A DNA stretch of 64,000 bases. It comes from Fundidesulfovibrio putealis DSM 16056 (GTDB lineage Bacteria > Desulfobacterota > Desulfovibrionia > Desulfovibrionales > Desulfovibrionaceae). Both the position numbers and the translations under genes were made by a program. The notes under the pieces were generated by a model. It worked only from the letters and a program-made list of their open reading frames with translations. It had not been told where the DNA came from and did no database searches. The DNA lies in assembly GCF_000429325.1 (NCBI RefSeq), contig NZ_AUBQ01000016.1, forward strand, positions 62,001 to 126,000, in the 5' to 3' direction. This document shows positions 50,929 to 60,872 of this stretch, one piece after another (position 1 is the stretch's first letter; the number at the start of each line of letters is the position of its first letter).

Positions 50929-52197
50929 CTATCCCCCCAGGGTGTCCCACAGCAGCAGCACGTTCAGCCCGATGACCACGGCGGCGATCACAGACAGGAT
51001 AATCGTAGTGGAGCGCTTGTTGACCCACTTGCCCATCACCTTTTTGGACGACGTCAGGTACAGTTGCAGCAGGATGGTGAAAGGCAGCTGGATGGACAGC
51101 ACGATCTGGGAGACGATGAGCCCTTGGAAGGCGTCGGGGATCACCAGGATGATGAGATAGGCCACAATCAGGGTGAGGCCCACGCCCACGCGGGTGTGGA
51201 TGTCGCCCATGTTGTAGGGTTCCTTGAAGATGCCCGCGAAGATGGCTCCTCCGGCCATGCCCGCCGTCACCGAGGAGGCCACGCCCGCGAACAGCAGCGC
51301 CAGGGCGAAGACCACGGCCGCCGCGCTGCCCACCAGCGGGGTCAGCATGTTCTGGGCCTGCTCCAGCTCCGACACCTGCACCCCGCCTGAATAGAAGGCC
51401 GCTGCTGCCAGCAGGATCATGGAAGAGTTAATGGCCCAGCCCACCAGCATGGACACCAGCGTATCCGTGAACTCGTACTTGAGCTGGTGGTGGATGATGT
51501 CGTCGTTGTCCAGGTTCCACTGGCGGCTCTGGATGATCTCCGAGTGCAAAAACAGGTTGTGGGGCATGACCACAGCGCCCAAAACGCTCATGATGATGGG
51601 GATGGAGCCGTCCGGGAAGGCCGGGACCACCCAGCCGCGCGCGGCCTGTCCCCAGTCGATGTGGACCATGGACAGCTCGAACACGAAGGATATGCCGATG
51701 AGCGACACGAACCCGATGATGTACTTCTCAAGCCGCCGGTAGGTGTTGGCGAACAGCATCCAGAGTACCACGCACAGCGTGAGCAGCGCCCCCAGCCATA
51801 GCGGCACGCCGAACAGCATGCGCAGGGCGATGGCTCCGCCCAGGAGCTCGGCCAGGGCGGTGGAGATCGAGGCCAGCACGGCGGTGCCCAGCACGAACCG
51901 CGCCGCCGGGACCGGCAGGTGGTGCGCCGCGCCCTCGGAGAGGCACAAGCCCGTGGCGATGCCCAGGTGGGCGGCGTTGTGCTGCAACACGATGAGCATC
52001 ACCGTGGACAGCGTGACCATCCACAACAGCTTGTAGCCGAACCCGGCCCCTGCGGCCACGTTGGCCGCCCAGTTGCCCGGGTCGATGAAGCCCACCGTAA
52101 CCAGGAGCCCCGGCCCGATATACTTCCAGATCTCCAAGGCCATGAAGCGCGGCTTGTGCTGTTCGGACAGTCCGGCGAGGCTTTTGAAAAGATTCAT
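50929..52197 (-). CDS. mntH: Nramp-family divalent metal transporter (MntH-like)
   Basis: Proton-coupled Mn/Fe importer, 422 residues with about eleven membrane segments. The metal-site motifs are intact: DPGN in TM1 (GFIDPGNWAANV) and MPHN in TM6 (GAVVMPHNLFLHS), with Asp, Asn and Met as ligands. GGGTCCC precedes the ATG at 52197. The leader holds a strong hairpin, and a small gene of the same strand lies 114 bp upstream. Confidence 0.93.
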   Translation of the reverse strand: MNLFKSLAGLSEQHKPRFMALEIWKYIGPGLLVTVGFIDPGNWAANVAAGAGFGYKLLWMVTLSTVMLIVLQHNAAHLGIATGLCLSEGAAHHLPVPAARFVLGTAVLASISTALAELLGGAIALRMLFGVPLWLGALLTLCVVLWMLFANTYRRLEKYIIGFVSLIGISFVFELSMVHIDWGQAARGWVVPAFPDGSIPIIMSVLGAVVMPHNLFLHSEIIQSRQWNLDNDDIIHHQLKYEFTDTLVSMLVGWAINSSMILLAAAAFYSGGVQVSELEQAQNMLTPLVGSAAAVVFALALLFAGVASSVTAGMAGGAIFAGIFKEPYNMGDIHTRVGVGLTLIVAYLIILVIPDAFQGLIVSQIVLSIQLPFTILLQLYLTSSKKVMGKWVNKRSTTIILSVIAAVVIGLNVLLLWDTLGG

Positions 52198-52223
52198 GGG
52201 ACCCTTTCTGTGCTGTATCAAGG

Positions 52224-52260
52224 GTGCGCCCCCGATAAACCGTGGGGGCCGGGGGCGCAC
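52224..52260 (-). promoter_or_regulatory. leader hairpin upstream of the Nramp gene
   Basis: GTGCGCCCCCG pairs perfectly with CGGGGGCGCAC over 11 bases around a 15-base loop. No T run follows, so a regulatory or stabilising element is as likely as a terminator. I do not see a yybP-type riboswitch consensus. Confidence 0.5.
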
Positions 52261-52311
52261 GTCGTCGTCCGCAGTGGACGTTCCCTCGCAAGCGTGTTGA
52301 TTGCTGCGGCC

Positions 52312-52551
52312 CTATTTCTTGACTGCGCTCATGTACTCGTCGGCGGCCTTGGAGACGATGTCGTAGAAGCTGGGCTCTTTCTTGGCGGCCTTCAACTCGT
52401 CTTCGGCCATCCGGGCCTTGTGCATGGCTTCGTCGAAGGCCTGCTTGTCCAGGCCGCTCATCTCAAGCGCCTCCTCCGGGGAAAGCTGCCCCATCCTGGC
52501 AAACACAGCCGCAGTTACTCCCAGAACTTTACGGATGTTCTCCTTGGGCAT
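52312..52551 (-). CDS. small hypothetical protein
   Basis: 79 residues, helical and charged (MPKENIRKVLGVTAAVFARM...; SFYDIVSKAADEYMSAVKK). No signal peptide, no known motif. AGGAGGAG precedes the ATG, so expression is credible. It may be cotranscribed with the Nramp gene 114 bp downstream. Function unknown. Confidence 0.72.
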   Translation of the reverse strand: MPKENIRKVLGVTAAVFARMGQLSPEEALEMSGLDKQAFDEAMHKARMAEDELKAAKKEPSFYDIVSKAADEYMSAVKK

Positions 52552-52692
52552 GGATACTCCTCCTTGATGAAAGTTCTCGTCGTATAATTTCTTCCATATA
52601 TTCAGGATGGCGGCGAAATTGTCCAGCGAAAGAGCGAAGGGCGGCTTGCAGGGATTTTATGAGCCATTCAATTGAGAATAATAGCAGGGGAA

Positions 52693-53481
52693 TCAAAGTG
52701 GATCAACACGATCAGACTGTTTGCGCAAGACAATGTGCGCGAAGAGAGCCGTATGTTTCATGACAGGAGATAGGCAGGACTCAATAAGGCTCCAAATACT
52801 GTGGCTCCATTGAGGGACAAGACAACGTAGCGAGACCCCGCCTGACAGCAGGTAACGTAGAGGCATCATAGGGCGAAGCGTGTCGATGTTCCAGTTAGGA
52901 AGAATCCCCCGGAATTGTTGCACATCCCTCGATAGCACCATCCAAGGGAGTGCTCCGTTGGCCCCGGAGAGAGGGCCGTGCTCTTGGAAGTGCCAGTCGG
53001 TGGCGTCGGGAAGGAACGGTTCGTGGTGTAACCGCCCCCAGACGAACCGCGACCACGGAGTTACCCAGGGTTCAATCATGGCAATGGTGCCGCCTGGCGC
53101 GATGCAGCGGTCGGCCTCGGCGAGGAAATCCCGGATCCTGGGAATGTGGTGGAATACGTCGGTCATCACCACGCACTTGAGCGAGGCATCCGGGAAAGGC
53201 AGCCTGCACCCGTCGCAGACGATATCCACATGTGGCACGAAGAACACTTCGGAAGTGATGCATTCAGGGCAGTGCTCTTTGAAGAAGCCCGCCCCGGACC
53301 CCAGTTCGAGCACCGCCCCCGGACCGCCGGGAACTGCACCTCGAAGTGTGGTGTACCATTCCCGGTAGAGGCGTTCAAGGAACGGCTTTTCCCGGATGAT
53401 CGCGCGTCGCAAGACGGTGGTGTCTGGGGAGTCGAGATCGACCCCCCTGGCCTGGGGGAGGGTTAGGAACTGTCGCAGCAT
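52693..53481 (-). CDS. class I SAM-dependent methyltransferase
   Basis: 262 residues. SAM-binding motif I VLELGSGAGFFKEH, motif II around FVPHVDIVCDG, and motif IV/V in CVVMTDVFHHIPR and APGGTIAMIEPWVTPW. These fit small-molecule methyltransferases of the ubiE/COQ5-like class. The acceptor is unknown, but it stands 23 bp downstream of the methyltransferase-glycosyltransferase fusion, suggesting modification of the same surface glycolipid. Confidence 0.85.
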   Translation of the reverse strand: MLRQFLTLPQARGVDLDSPDTTVLRRAIIREKPFLERLYREWYTTLRGAVPGGPGAVLELGSGAGFFKEHCPECITSEVFFVPHVDIVCDGCRLPFPDASLKCVVMTDVFHHIPRIRDFLAEADRCIAPGGTIAMIEPWVTPWSRFVWGRLHHEPFLPDATDWHFQEHGPLSGANGALPWMVLSRDVQQFRGILPNWNIDTLRPMMPLRYLLSGGVSLRCLVPQWSHSIWSLIESCLSPVMKHTALFAHIVLRKQSDRVDPL

Positions 53482-53504
53482 GCGGTCTCCACATCAAGGC
53501 ACGA

Positions 53505-54971
53505 CTAATAATAGCTCTGACGCAACGTCTTCCAGGCCGCCCACCACATGCGCAACATGCGGTAGCCGTTCCAGAATACACGTTTCATTTTTGTGGAGCC
53601 GTATATCCTGTCCTGATAGTGCACGGGCAGATCGTGTACCTTCAGGTGTAAGCGGCTGGCCCCGAAGAGCAGGTCGAAGTCGCCCCACAGGTCCTCAATG
53701 CCCCACGTGCCGATGAAGGCCTCAATGCGCTCGAAATCCTTGCGCCAGAGGACTTTGGTTCCGCAGAGCGTGTCTTTGATGTAGTGCCCGAAAAGAAGGG
53801 TGAACATCATGCTGAAGACCTTGTTGCCAAAGAAGTTTGCGTACTTCATGGCTTGGCCCTGCATGGGGTAGATCATGCGGCTGCCGTTGATGAATTCACC
53901 GTGGCCCTCGGTCAACGCGTTCAGGAAGCCGGGAAGTTCCTCGGGCATGACGGCGAGATCGCCATCAAGAATCATCAGGACGTCGCCTTTTGCAGCGCGA
54001 AAGCCAGTCCAGACATTCTGTGCCTTGCAGATTCCTGGGCCAGGAATCAGGCGGATGTCCTTTTCAGGGTGCAGAGCGCTTACCCGCAGGACCTCCTCGC
54101 CCGTGCCGTCAGTGGACTTGTCGTCGCAGAACACGATCTCCGTGTGCTTGCCCATGTGGGGGATTCGTTCCACCGCGCTCGCGACGTTGGCCTGCTCGTT
54201 CTTGCAGGGAATGACCACCGAGACGGTGACCTCGGACGGAGCTACGGGTTTGGGAATGGGCCGCGCCACCAGAACCACCGACATGCACAGCCGCGACAAT
54301 AGGGGAACCCGCGCCAGATAGCGATTGGCCAGGGTGCTCAGGAACGGAATCTTTTTGGGGGCCAGGACCACTCGGTAGGTTTTCAGCAACTCGAACCCGG
54401 CCAATCCCAGAAAGCACCGCAGGTCGTCCACGGAGAGCCAGTTCGGCTCCAGCGTGGGCATGCGCAGTCCCTTGCGGGAGGCCCACTCCAGCACCGGCTG
54501 CCACAGGTAGTTGTAGGTATACAGCACCAGTCTGGATTGCGAATGGCACTGTTCGCGGGCGTTCTTCAGCACCTGGAGGACGTCCGGGGTATCTGAGATG
54601 TTGTTCAGCAAAACATAGTCGAAGGGATCCTGGACGGGATGATCCTGGGGGTCGCCGCATACGAAATCCAGGCCAGGATAGTGTTGTCTGGCGATGTCCA
54701 CCATGGCCGGGCTGATCTCCACTCCTACTCCCTTGGAAGGCGACACGGCGTTGAGGAAGAACCCCGTTTCACACCGATAGTTCAGTACGGATCGTCCAGG
54801 AACGATGATGTGCTTGATGAGGCGCGAAATGTAGTCGTAATAATATTTGTTATCCGAGATCCATTTCTCGCGGCGGCAAGCGTTGTCCTCGAGGAGCTTG
54901 CGTCGGTCATGACGGCTTTTCTCGATGGCTGCGGGGCCCCAGACGATATTTTCGGGAAGTGTTGATGCCAC
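53505..54971 (-). CDS. bifunctional methyltransferase-like/glycosyltransferase family 2 protein
   Basis: 488 residues from GTG at 54971. The N-terminal ~230 residues look like a SAM methyltransferase, but the usual motif I GxGxG reads YRCETG, so activity is doubtful. From about 255 a GT2 domain follows: SVVIPCKNEQANVASAV, FCDDKSTDGTGEE, ILDGDLAVMPEELPG (DxD-like metal site) and IEDLWGDFDLLFG. This resembles bacterial methyltransferase-GT2 fusions acting on polyprenyl-linked sugars. A TTG at 55055 extends the frame into the next gene by 56 bases and was not used. Confidence 0.83.
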   Translation of the reverse strand: MASTLPENIVWGPAAIEKSRHDRRKLLEDNACRREKWISDNKYYYDYISRLIKHIIVPGRSVLNYRCETGFFLNAVSPSKGVGVEISPAMVDIARQHYPGLDFVCGDPQDHPVQDPFDYVLLNNISDTPDVLQVLKNAREQCHSQSRLVLYTYNYLWQPVLEWASRKGLRMPTLEPNWLSVDDLRCFLGLAGFELLKTYRVVLAPKKIPFLSTLANRYLARVPLLSRLCMSVVLVARPIPKPVAPSEVTVSVVIPCKNEQANVASAVERIPHMGKHTEIVFCDDKSTDGTGEEVLRVSALHPEKDIRLIPGPGICKAQNVWTGFRAAKGDVLMILDGDLAVMPEELPGFLNALTEGHGEFINGSRMIYPMQGQAMKYANFFGNKVFSMMFTLLFGHYIKDTLCGTKVLWRKDFERIEAFIGTWGIEDLWGDFDLLFGASRLHLKVHDLPVHYQDRIYGSTKMKRVFWNGYRMLRMWWAAWKTLRQSYY

Positions 54972-54999
54972 TCTGGTGTCACTCGTTTTGAAAGAGTTG

Positions 55000-57114
55000 T
55001 TAAAAAGCGAATTGTGAAGTGATGACGAAAAATACCCGTTTGCCCAAAGCGGCAACGGGAAGCTTGCTGAATTGTGTTATGCGCCTTGCGTTCAGTTCCA
55101 GGCGCCTGTCGCCGTCCGTCAACTCCACAACAGGGTGCTGTTGGGTGGAATCAGGCCCGAGCACCTGGTCGAGAGTCTGTGGTTCGGCCACCAGCCAGAC
55201 CGTCAGGTCCGCACGGGGAAGCACGGTTAGAGCGGACATGTCCTTGTCGTAGGGTGAAAGAGGCCATTCTGCCGTCACTTCTCCCTTTGGGGGGATGGGC
55301 AGGAATCCGTTCAGACGCTGGACGCCGGACATTGGATCAACGAGCATCCCCCCTTTGAGGGGCGGGTCCATCCGGGAAATCCTCAGGGATGTGTCTCCTG
55401 CCAGGGCGGGATATCCTGGGTAGGCCACGCCGACGTGGCGCAGCGTAACGAAACTGCCCGGAAAAACAAACTCGGCCACGCGGCGGACCTCACCGTGTCG
55501 CATGGCCTGGATAAGGCCGGGACCGGCGGTGTTCTTCGCCGTTTCCTCAGTAAGTCCATAACGTTCCCACACCAGCGCCTTGTACTTCTGCTGGGCGCCG
55601 AAGAAAACGAACTGCTGCCACATGTATGGGGTCCAGCCGTATTTGTGGTATCTGGCGTCGAGCCGTGCTCCGGTCTCCTTGGCCATGAACAGGTTCCCGA
55701 TGGCCACGCAGACGAGAATAATGGCAGGCAGGGTCCGTGCTCCGGGTGCGCGGAGATGAGAAAGCGTGAGGCAGTACAGGATCGTCAGCACATTGATGAC
55801 GGTTTCGAACCAGAGCATGTCGCGCAGGATTGGGCGGGAGCTGAGCACCGCGCAGGCCAGGGCTGCAAACGTGACGACGGGGCACAGCAGCTGTGCTGCC
55901 TTGGGCAGGCGCGCACGTCCGAAATACAAAAGTGACGCAAGCGCCAGGAGGTGCAGTGCCAGGGTGGACGGGGCGTAGAGGGCGATCCTGGACAGCTGGC
56001 TCCAATATTCCGCCAGGGATAGTGGGGTGTACAGGGGTGCGCGGAAGAAGGTCATCTTCAGGTCCGCGAGCAGATACTGCCATCCTGCAATGACGGAAGT
56101 CAGCACGGCAAAATGGAGCAGATATGCGGCCAGAAAGCCGGTTTCCATGATGCATGTCCAGCGGGCCAGTCCTGTAGGGAGCGAGTCGTGGCGGGTTCTG
56201 ATTCTGGCCCACCAGAGTACGATCGGGCTGGCGATGAAGATCAGGAGGAGCAACAGTCCGAAAGAGGTGAGGCCGTACTTCTCGGTGAAGCTCCAGACTC
56301 CGGGAGGCAGTTCCTGAAAGCGCGCGAGAGCGAGTGTGCCCGCGAAGAAGATCAGGTTGAAGACGCCAAGCGCCGCAAGTCTTCCCAGCCCCTCGCGGGA
56401 CGGGGACAGCGTGAAGGGCAGAACTGGCCTGCACAGAAGACGCCGCACCAGCATGACCATCGCTGGGGCCATGAGCACGTAGATGAAGGACTGCAGCTTG
56501 GTCAGGATAGCCAGACCCATGCAACAGCCCGCAATCAGGATCCAGACGGTGCGGGAGCGCGGCGAAGAGAAACTGTATGAGCTGGCCATGGAGAAAAGTC
56601 CCAGCGCCCAATAGAGGATGCTGAACAACTCCGTCCGATTCATCGTGGAATGGTATATGAAGGAATGCTGCGTGCTCAGCGCCAGAAGGGCGAGAGCGGT
56701 CATCATGAGGCTGGCCCTGAACGAGAGGAAGAAGAAAGCGCTGAGGAGCATGACGCTTGCCAAGCAAACCGCAGGGGAGACCATCCGGATGAAATCGGTC
56801 AGTTCCGCCACGCAGGACAGCGGATTTAGAGACTGGGAGAGGCCCTCGAGGCTCACGGCGGAGAGAACTCCTGCGCTGTTAAACAGGCCTATCAGGCAGT
56901 TCAGCAGGAGGTACATCCCGAACCCGGAGTGGTTTACGTGGTCGGGGTGGTACCCGCTTTGGATCACGATTGCATCAAGGACCGTGGCCAGGTCCATATC
57001 CCAGATGAAGTGCCAGCTGTAGGAGGCGTTGGCTTTGAAATAGAAGAACCCGGCAAGGCAGAAAAGTGAAACGATGAGTCCCAGTTTCAACAGGTACCGG
57101 TACCGGAAGGTCAT
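55000..57114 (-). CDS. polytopic membrane protein, likely GT-C-type glycosyltransferase
   Basis: 704 residues with about a dozen hydrophobic segments in the first 460 residues and a large C-terminal soluble domain. The acidic WDMDLATVLDA after the first membrane segment corresponds to the metal-binding Asp region of GT-C enzymes that use polyprenyl-phosphate sugars. Start ATG at 57114 is preferred because AGAGG precedes it; GTG at 57123 is in frame. With the two downstream genes it forms a surface glycosylation cluster, somewhat poorer in G+C than the flanks. Confidence 0.75.
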   Translation of the reverse strand: MTFRYRYLLKLGLIVSLFCLAGFFYFKANASYSWHFIWDMDLATVLDAIVIQSGYHPDHVNHSGFGMYLLLNCLIGLFNSAGVLSAVSLEGLSQSLNPLSCVAELTDFIRMVSPAVCLASVMLLSAFFFLSFRASLMMTALALLALSTQHSFIYHSTMNRTELFSILYWALGLFSMASSYSFSSPRSRTVWILIAGCCMGLAILTKLQSFIYVLMAPAMVMLVRRLLCRPVLPFTLSPSREGLGRLAALGVFNLIFFAGTLALARFQELPPGVWSFTEKYGLTSFGLLLLLIFIASPIVLWWARIRTRHDSLPTGLARWTCIMETGFLAAYLLHFAVLTSVIAGWQYLLADLKMTFFRAPLYTPLSLAEYWSQLSRIALYAPSTLALHLLALASLLYFGRARLPKAAQLLCPVVTFAALACAVLSSRPILRDMLWFETVINVLTILYCLTLSHLRAPGARTLPAIILVCVAIGNLFMAKETGARLDARYHKYGWTPYMWQQFVFFGAQQKYKALVWERYGLTEETAKNTAGPGLIQAMRHGEVRRVAEFVFPGSFVTLRHVGVAYPGYPALAGDTSLRISRMDPPLKGGMLVDPMSGVQRLNGFLPIPPKGEVTAEWPLSPYDKDMSALTVLPRADLTVWLVAEPQTLDQVLGPDSTQQHPVVELTDGDRRLELNARRITQFSKLPVAALGKRVFFVITSQFAF

Positions 57115-57302
57115 CCGAAACACCTCTCGGAAGTGATAAGTTGGCTCTGGCCGCGTTCATCTCCAGTGTGAACGTGCAGCAAGGGAAGATGCCAGCGGTG
57201 ATAGGAACTAAGACAAATTATGATGCCAGCGCGCCAGCCAACTATCAAGTATAATTTTGAAATGCGTTGGTGAACTCTTTCGTGCCGTGCTTCCAAAGAA
57301 AA

Positions 57303-57322
57303 GGGGGAGCCGAAGCTCCCCC
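57303..57322 (-). terminator. intrinsic terminator of eno
   Basis: GGGGGAGC / GCTCCCCC around CGAA, followed on the minus strand by TTTTCTTT; 58 bases past the eno stop. Confidence 0.92.
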
Positions 57323-57379
57323 AGGGTACGCACGAAGCGTTGCGGACGCGTTACGCGGCGCAACAGGGCCGGGCGGGTG

Positions 57380-58705
<1,326 letters not shown>

Positions 58706-59503
58706 TTATAGTGAGCGGCGCTTTTCGTTCGCCGCCGCTTCCTCATACACAAGACGCAGGCCGTCGAGAAGAAGTTCGGGCCTTACGTTGGCGATTGCCG
58801 GACAAACGCGTGCCAATTGCTGGGCAAAGCCTCCGGTGGCCACCACCGTGACCGGCTCGCCCATGTGATCCTCCAGGCGGTCCAGGATGCCCTCCACCAT
58901 GGAGGCGAATCCGAACAGCAAGCCCTGGTTCAGGCTCTCAACCGTGGAGCGTCCGATGGACAGCTTCAAGGACTGCGGCTCAAGATCAATCTGGGGCAGC
59001 TTGGCCGTGTCCTGGGCCAAGGCCCTGGCCGAGGAGAGCACGCCCGGACAGATCAGCCCTCCCAGGTAGCTGGAGCCGCGCACCACGTCGAAGGTGGTGG
59101 CCGTGCCGAAGTCCACGCTCACCACGCAGTGGGAGCTGGCGCAGCGGCGCGCCGCGTAGGCGGCCACCAGCCGGTCCGCCCCCACCTGTTCTGGACGTTC
59201 GTAACGGTTTTCCAGCGGCACGGGAACATCTTCCGGCACAAATCGGGGCACGCGCCCCAAAAAACGGTGGCAGGCCTGGCGCAGCATGGGGTTCACGGGC
59301 GGCACCACGCTGACCGCCAGGATGGCGTCCAGGCGCTCGGGGTCCAGGCCCTCGCGGGCCAGCAGCGCGGCCAGGTCCAGGCCCAACTGGTCCGCCGTGC
59401 TGGAGCGCGGCGTGGGAAGCACGTAGGACGACAGGCCGGACTCGCCCCGGTAGAGGCCGATTTTTATGTTGGTATTGCCGATGTCGAAGAGAAGAAGGGC
59501 CAT
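58706..59503 (-). CDS. coaX: type III pantothenate kinase
   Basis: First step of CoA synthesis, K-dependent, 265 residues. ASKHA phosphotransferase motifs: phosphate-1 FDIGNTNIKIGLY, VSVVPPVNPML, GADRLVAAYAA, phosphate-2 VSVDFGTATTFDVV, GGLICPGVLSS and adenosine motif VVATGGFAQQL. TGGAG precedes the ATG at 59503; the frame continues upstream to 59554 without support. Confidence 0.96.
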   Translation of the reverse strand: MALLLFDIGNTNIKIGLYRGESGLSSYVLPTPRSSTADQLGLDLAALLAREGLDPERLDAILAVSVVPPVNPMLRQACHRFLGRVPRFVPEDVPVPLENRYERPEQVGADRLVAAYAARRCASSHCVVSVDFGTATTFDVVRGSSYLGGLICPGVLSSARALAQDTAKLPQIDLEPQSLKLSIGRSTVESLNQGLLFGFASMVEGILDRLEDHMGEPVTVVATGGFAQQLARVCPAIANVRPELLLDGLRLVYEEAAANEKRRSL

Positions 59504-59789
59504 GGCTACTCCAGGCGCGGGACATGCGCCGGGATGTTTTGGGATGTGATGCAAAGACGACCGTTGATAGACTATTTTCCAGGGCTTGAAAAGGTGATAG
59601 GGGCAGTGTTGACCACTCGCATACCCTCATGCGCCGGTCCGGCCCGGGCAGCGCCGGAAGGGCGCGGCGGGGAGGCGTCCGTCTTCGGGCCGTCTGCCCC
59701 GTGGGGTGTTTCGCTGCGGTGGGTTTTCATCGGTATGAACCAGGCGTTTTGCGCCTGTGCATTCTTTTACCGCCCCATGAGGACACCTG

Positions 59790-60869
59790 ATGGAACCGAG
59801 TGCGATGATCCCGGCGGCAGAGGCCATCCCCGCCGCGCCGTGGCTGTTTCGATGTCTTTTGGACCTGACGTTCTTCGTCCACATCCTCTTCATGAACACC
59901 ATGCTGGGGCTGACGCTCCTGGGGTTCGTCCGGTCGCTCAGATCTCCCCAGGCCACTCCGGCCCTGGGACAGCAGGCGGGCATGATCCCCAACCTCACCG
60001 CGCTCACCGTGAACATCGGCGTCGCGCCGCTGCTGTTCGTGCAGGTGCTCTACGGGCAGTTCCTGTACGTCAGCTCCACGCTCATGGGCGTGTACTGGTT
60101 CGGGGTGGTGCTGGCGGTGATGGGGGCCTACGGGCTGGCCTACCGCCAGAAGTACGCCCTGCACGCGGGGAACGAGCGCGGCACGCTGGTCTGGGGGGTG
60201 ATGAGCGTGCTCATGCTCTACGCAAGCCTTGTGCAGAGCCACAACGCCGTGCTGCTGGTGCGCCCGGACATGTGGGCCGGATATTTCAACAACCCTTCGG
60301 GCACTATGACGGCCTGGAGCGACGCGACGCTCCTGCCGCGCTGGCTGCACTTCGTCACCGCGTCCCTGGCCATCGGCGGCTTGGCCCTGGCCATGGTCGG
60401 GCGCAGGCGCACCCGCCACCACGACCCCCACGGCGAGGAACTCGTGGCCCAGGGGCTGGCCTGGTTCGGCTGGGCCACCCTGGCCCAGTTCCTGGGCGGC
60501 GTGTGGTGGCTGATGGCCTTGCCAAGGCCCGTGATGCTCGGGTTCATGGGGGGCGACCCCTTGGCCACCGGGCTTCTGCTGGCGGGAATCGCCGGGGCCG
60601 GAGCCGCTGCTGCGTTTGCCTTCATGAGGCGGCTCATGCCTGCGGCCGCCTGCGGCGTGGCCACCATCGCCGTGATGATCGCCATGCGCGGCGTGCTGAG
60701 GCAGTTCTACCTGGAGCCGTATTTCGATCCCGCGTCGCTTCCCGTGATACCGGAACCGAGCACCGTGGCCATGTTCTTCGGCTGCTTCGCCGTGAGCCTG
60801 GCAGTGGTCTGGTGGGCCGCGAAACACCCCGTCAAGGACGCGCCCGCCTCCGGCGTGAAGGGAGCCTGA
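59790..60869 (+). CDS. membrane subunit of a cytochrome bd-like complex (CydA-related)
   Basis: 359 residues with eight or nine membrane segments and no CXXCH. The first segment (LLDLTFFVHILFMNTMLGL, read as FFVHILFMNTM) places a His about where heme-ligating His lies in cytochrome bd subunit I, and LPRWLHFVTASLAIGGLA places another. It is poorly conserved compared with canonical CydA or CydB. GAGGACACCTG precedes the ATG. The stop is 3 bp before the next gene, so the two subunits are co-produced. A CydA-prime or CydB-like role in electron transfer is inferred. Confidence 0.72.
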   Translation: MEPSAMIPAAEAIPAAPWLFRCLLDLTFFVHILFMNTMLGLTLLGFVRSLRSPQATPALGQQAGMIPNLTALTVNIGVAPLLFVQVLYGQFLYVSSTLMGVYWFGVVLAVMGAYGLAYRQKYALHAGNERGTLVWGVMSVLMLYASLVQSHNAVLLVRPDMWAGYFNNPSGTMTAWSDATLLPRWLHFVTASLAIGGLALAMVGRRRTRHHDPHGEELVAQGLAWFGWATLAQFLGGVWWLMALPRPVMLGFMGGDPLATGLLLAGIAGAGAAAAFAFMRRLMPAAACGVATIAVMIAMRGVLRQFYLEPYFDPASLPVIPEPSTVAMFFGCFAVSLAVVWWAAKHPVKDAPASGVKGA

Positions 60870-60872
60870 TCC

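Noticed and set aside
52198-52311. Possible yybP-ykoY manganese riboswitch before the Nramp gene
   Set aside because: No conserved loop elements seen; only a single long hairpin.
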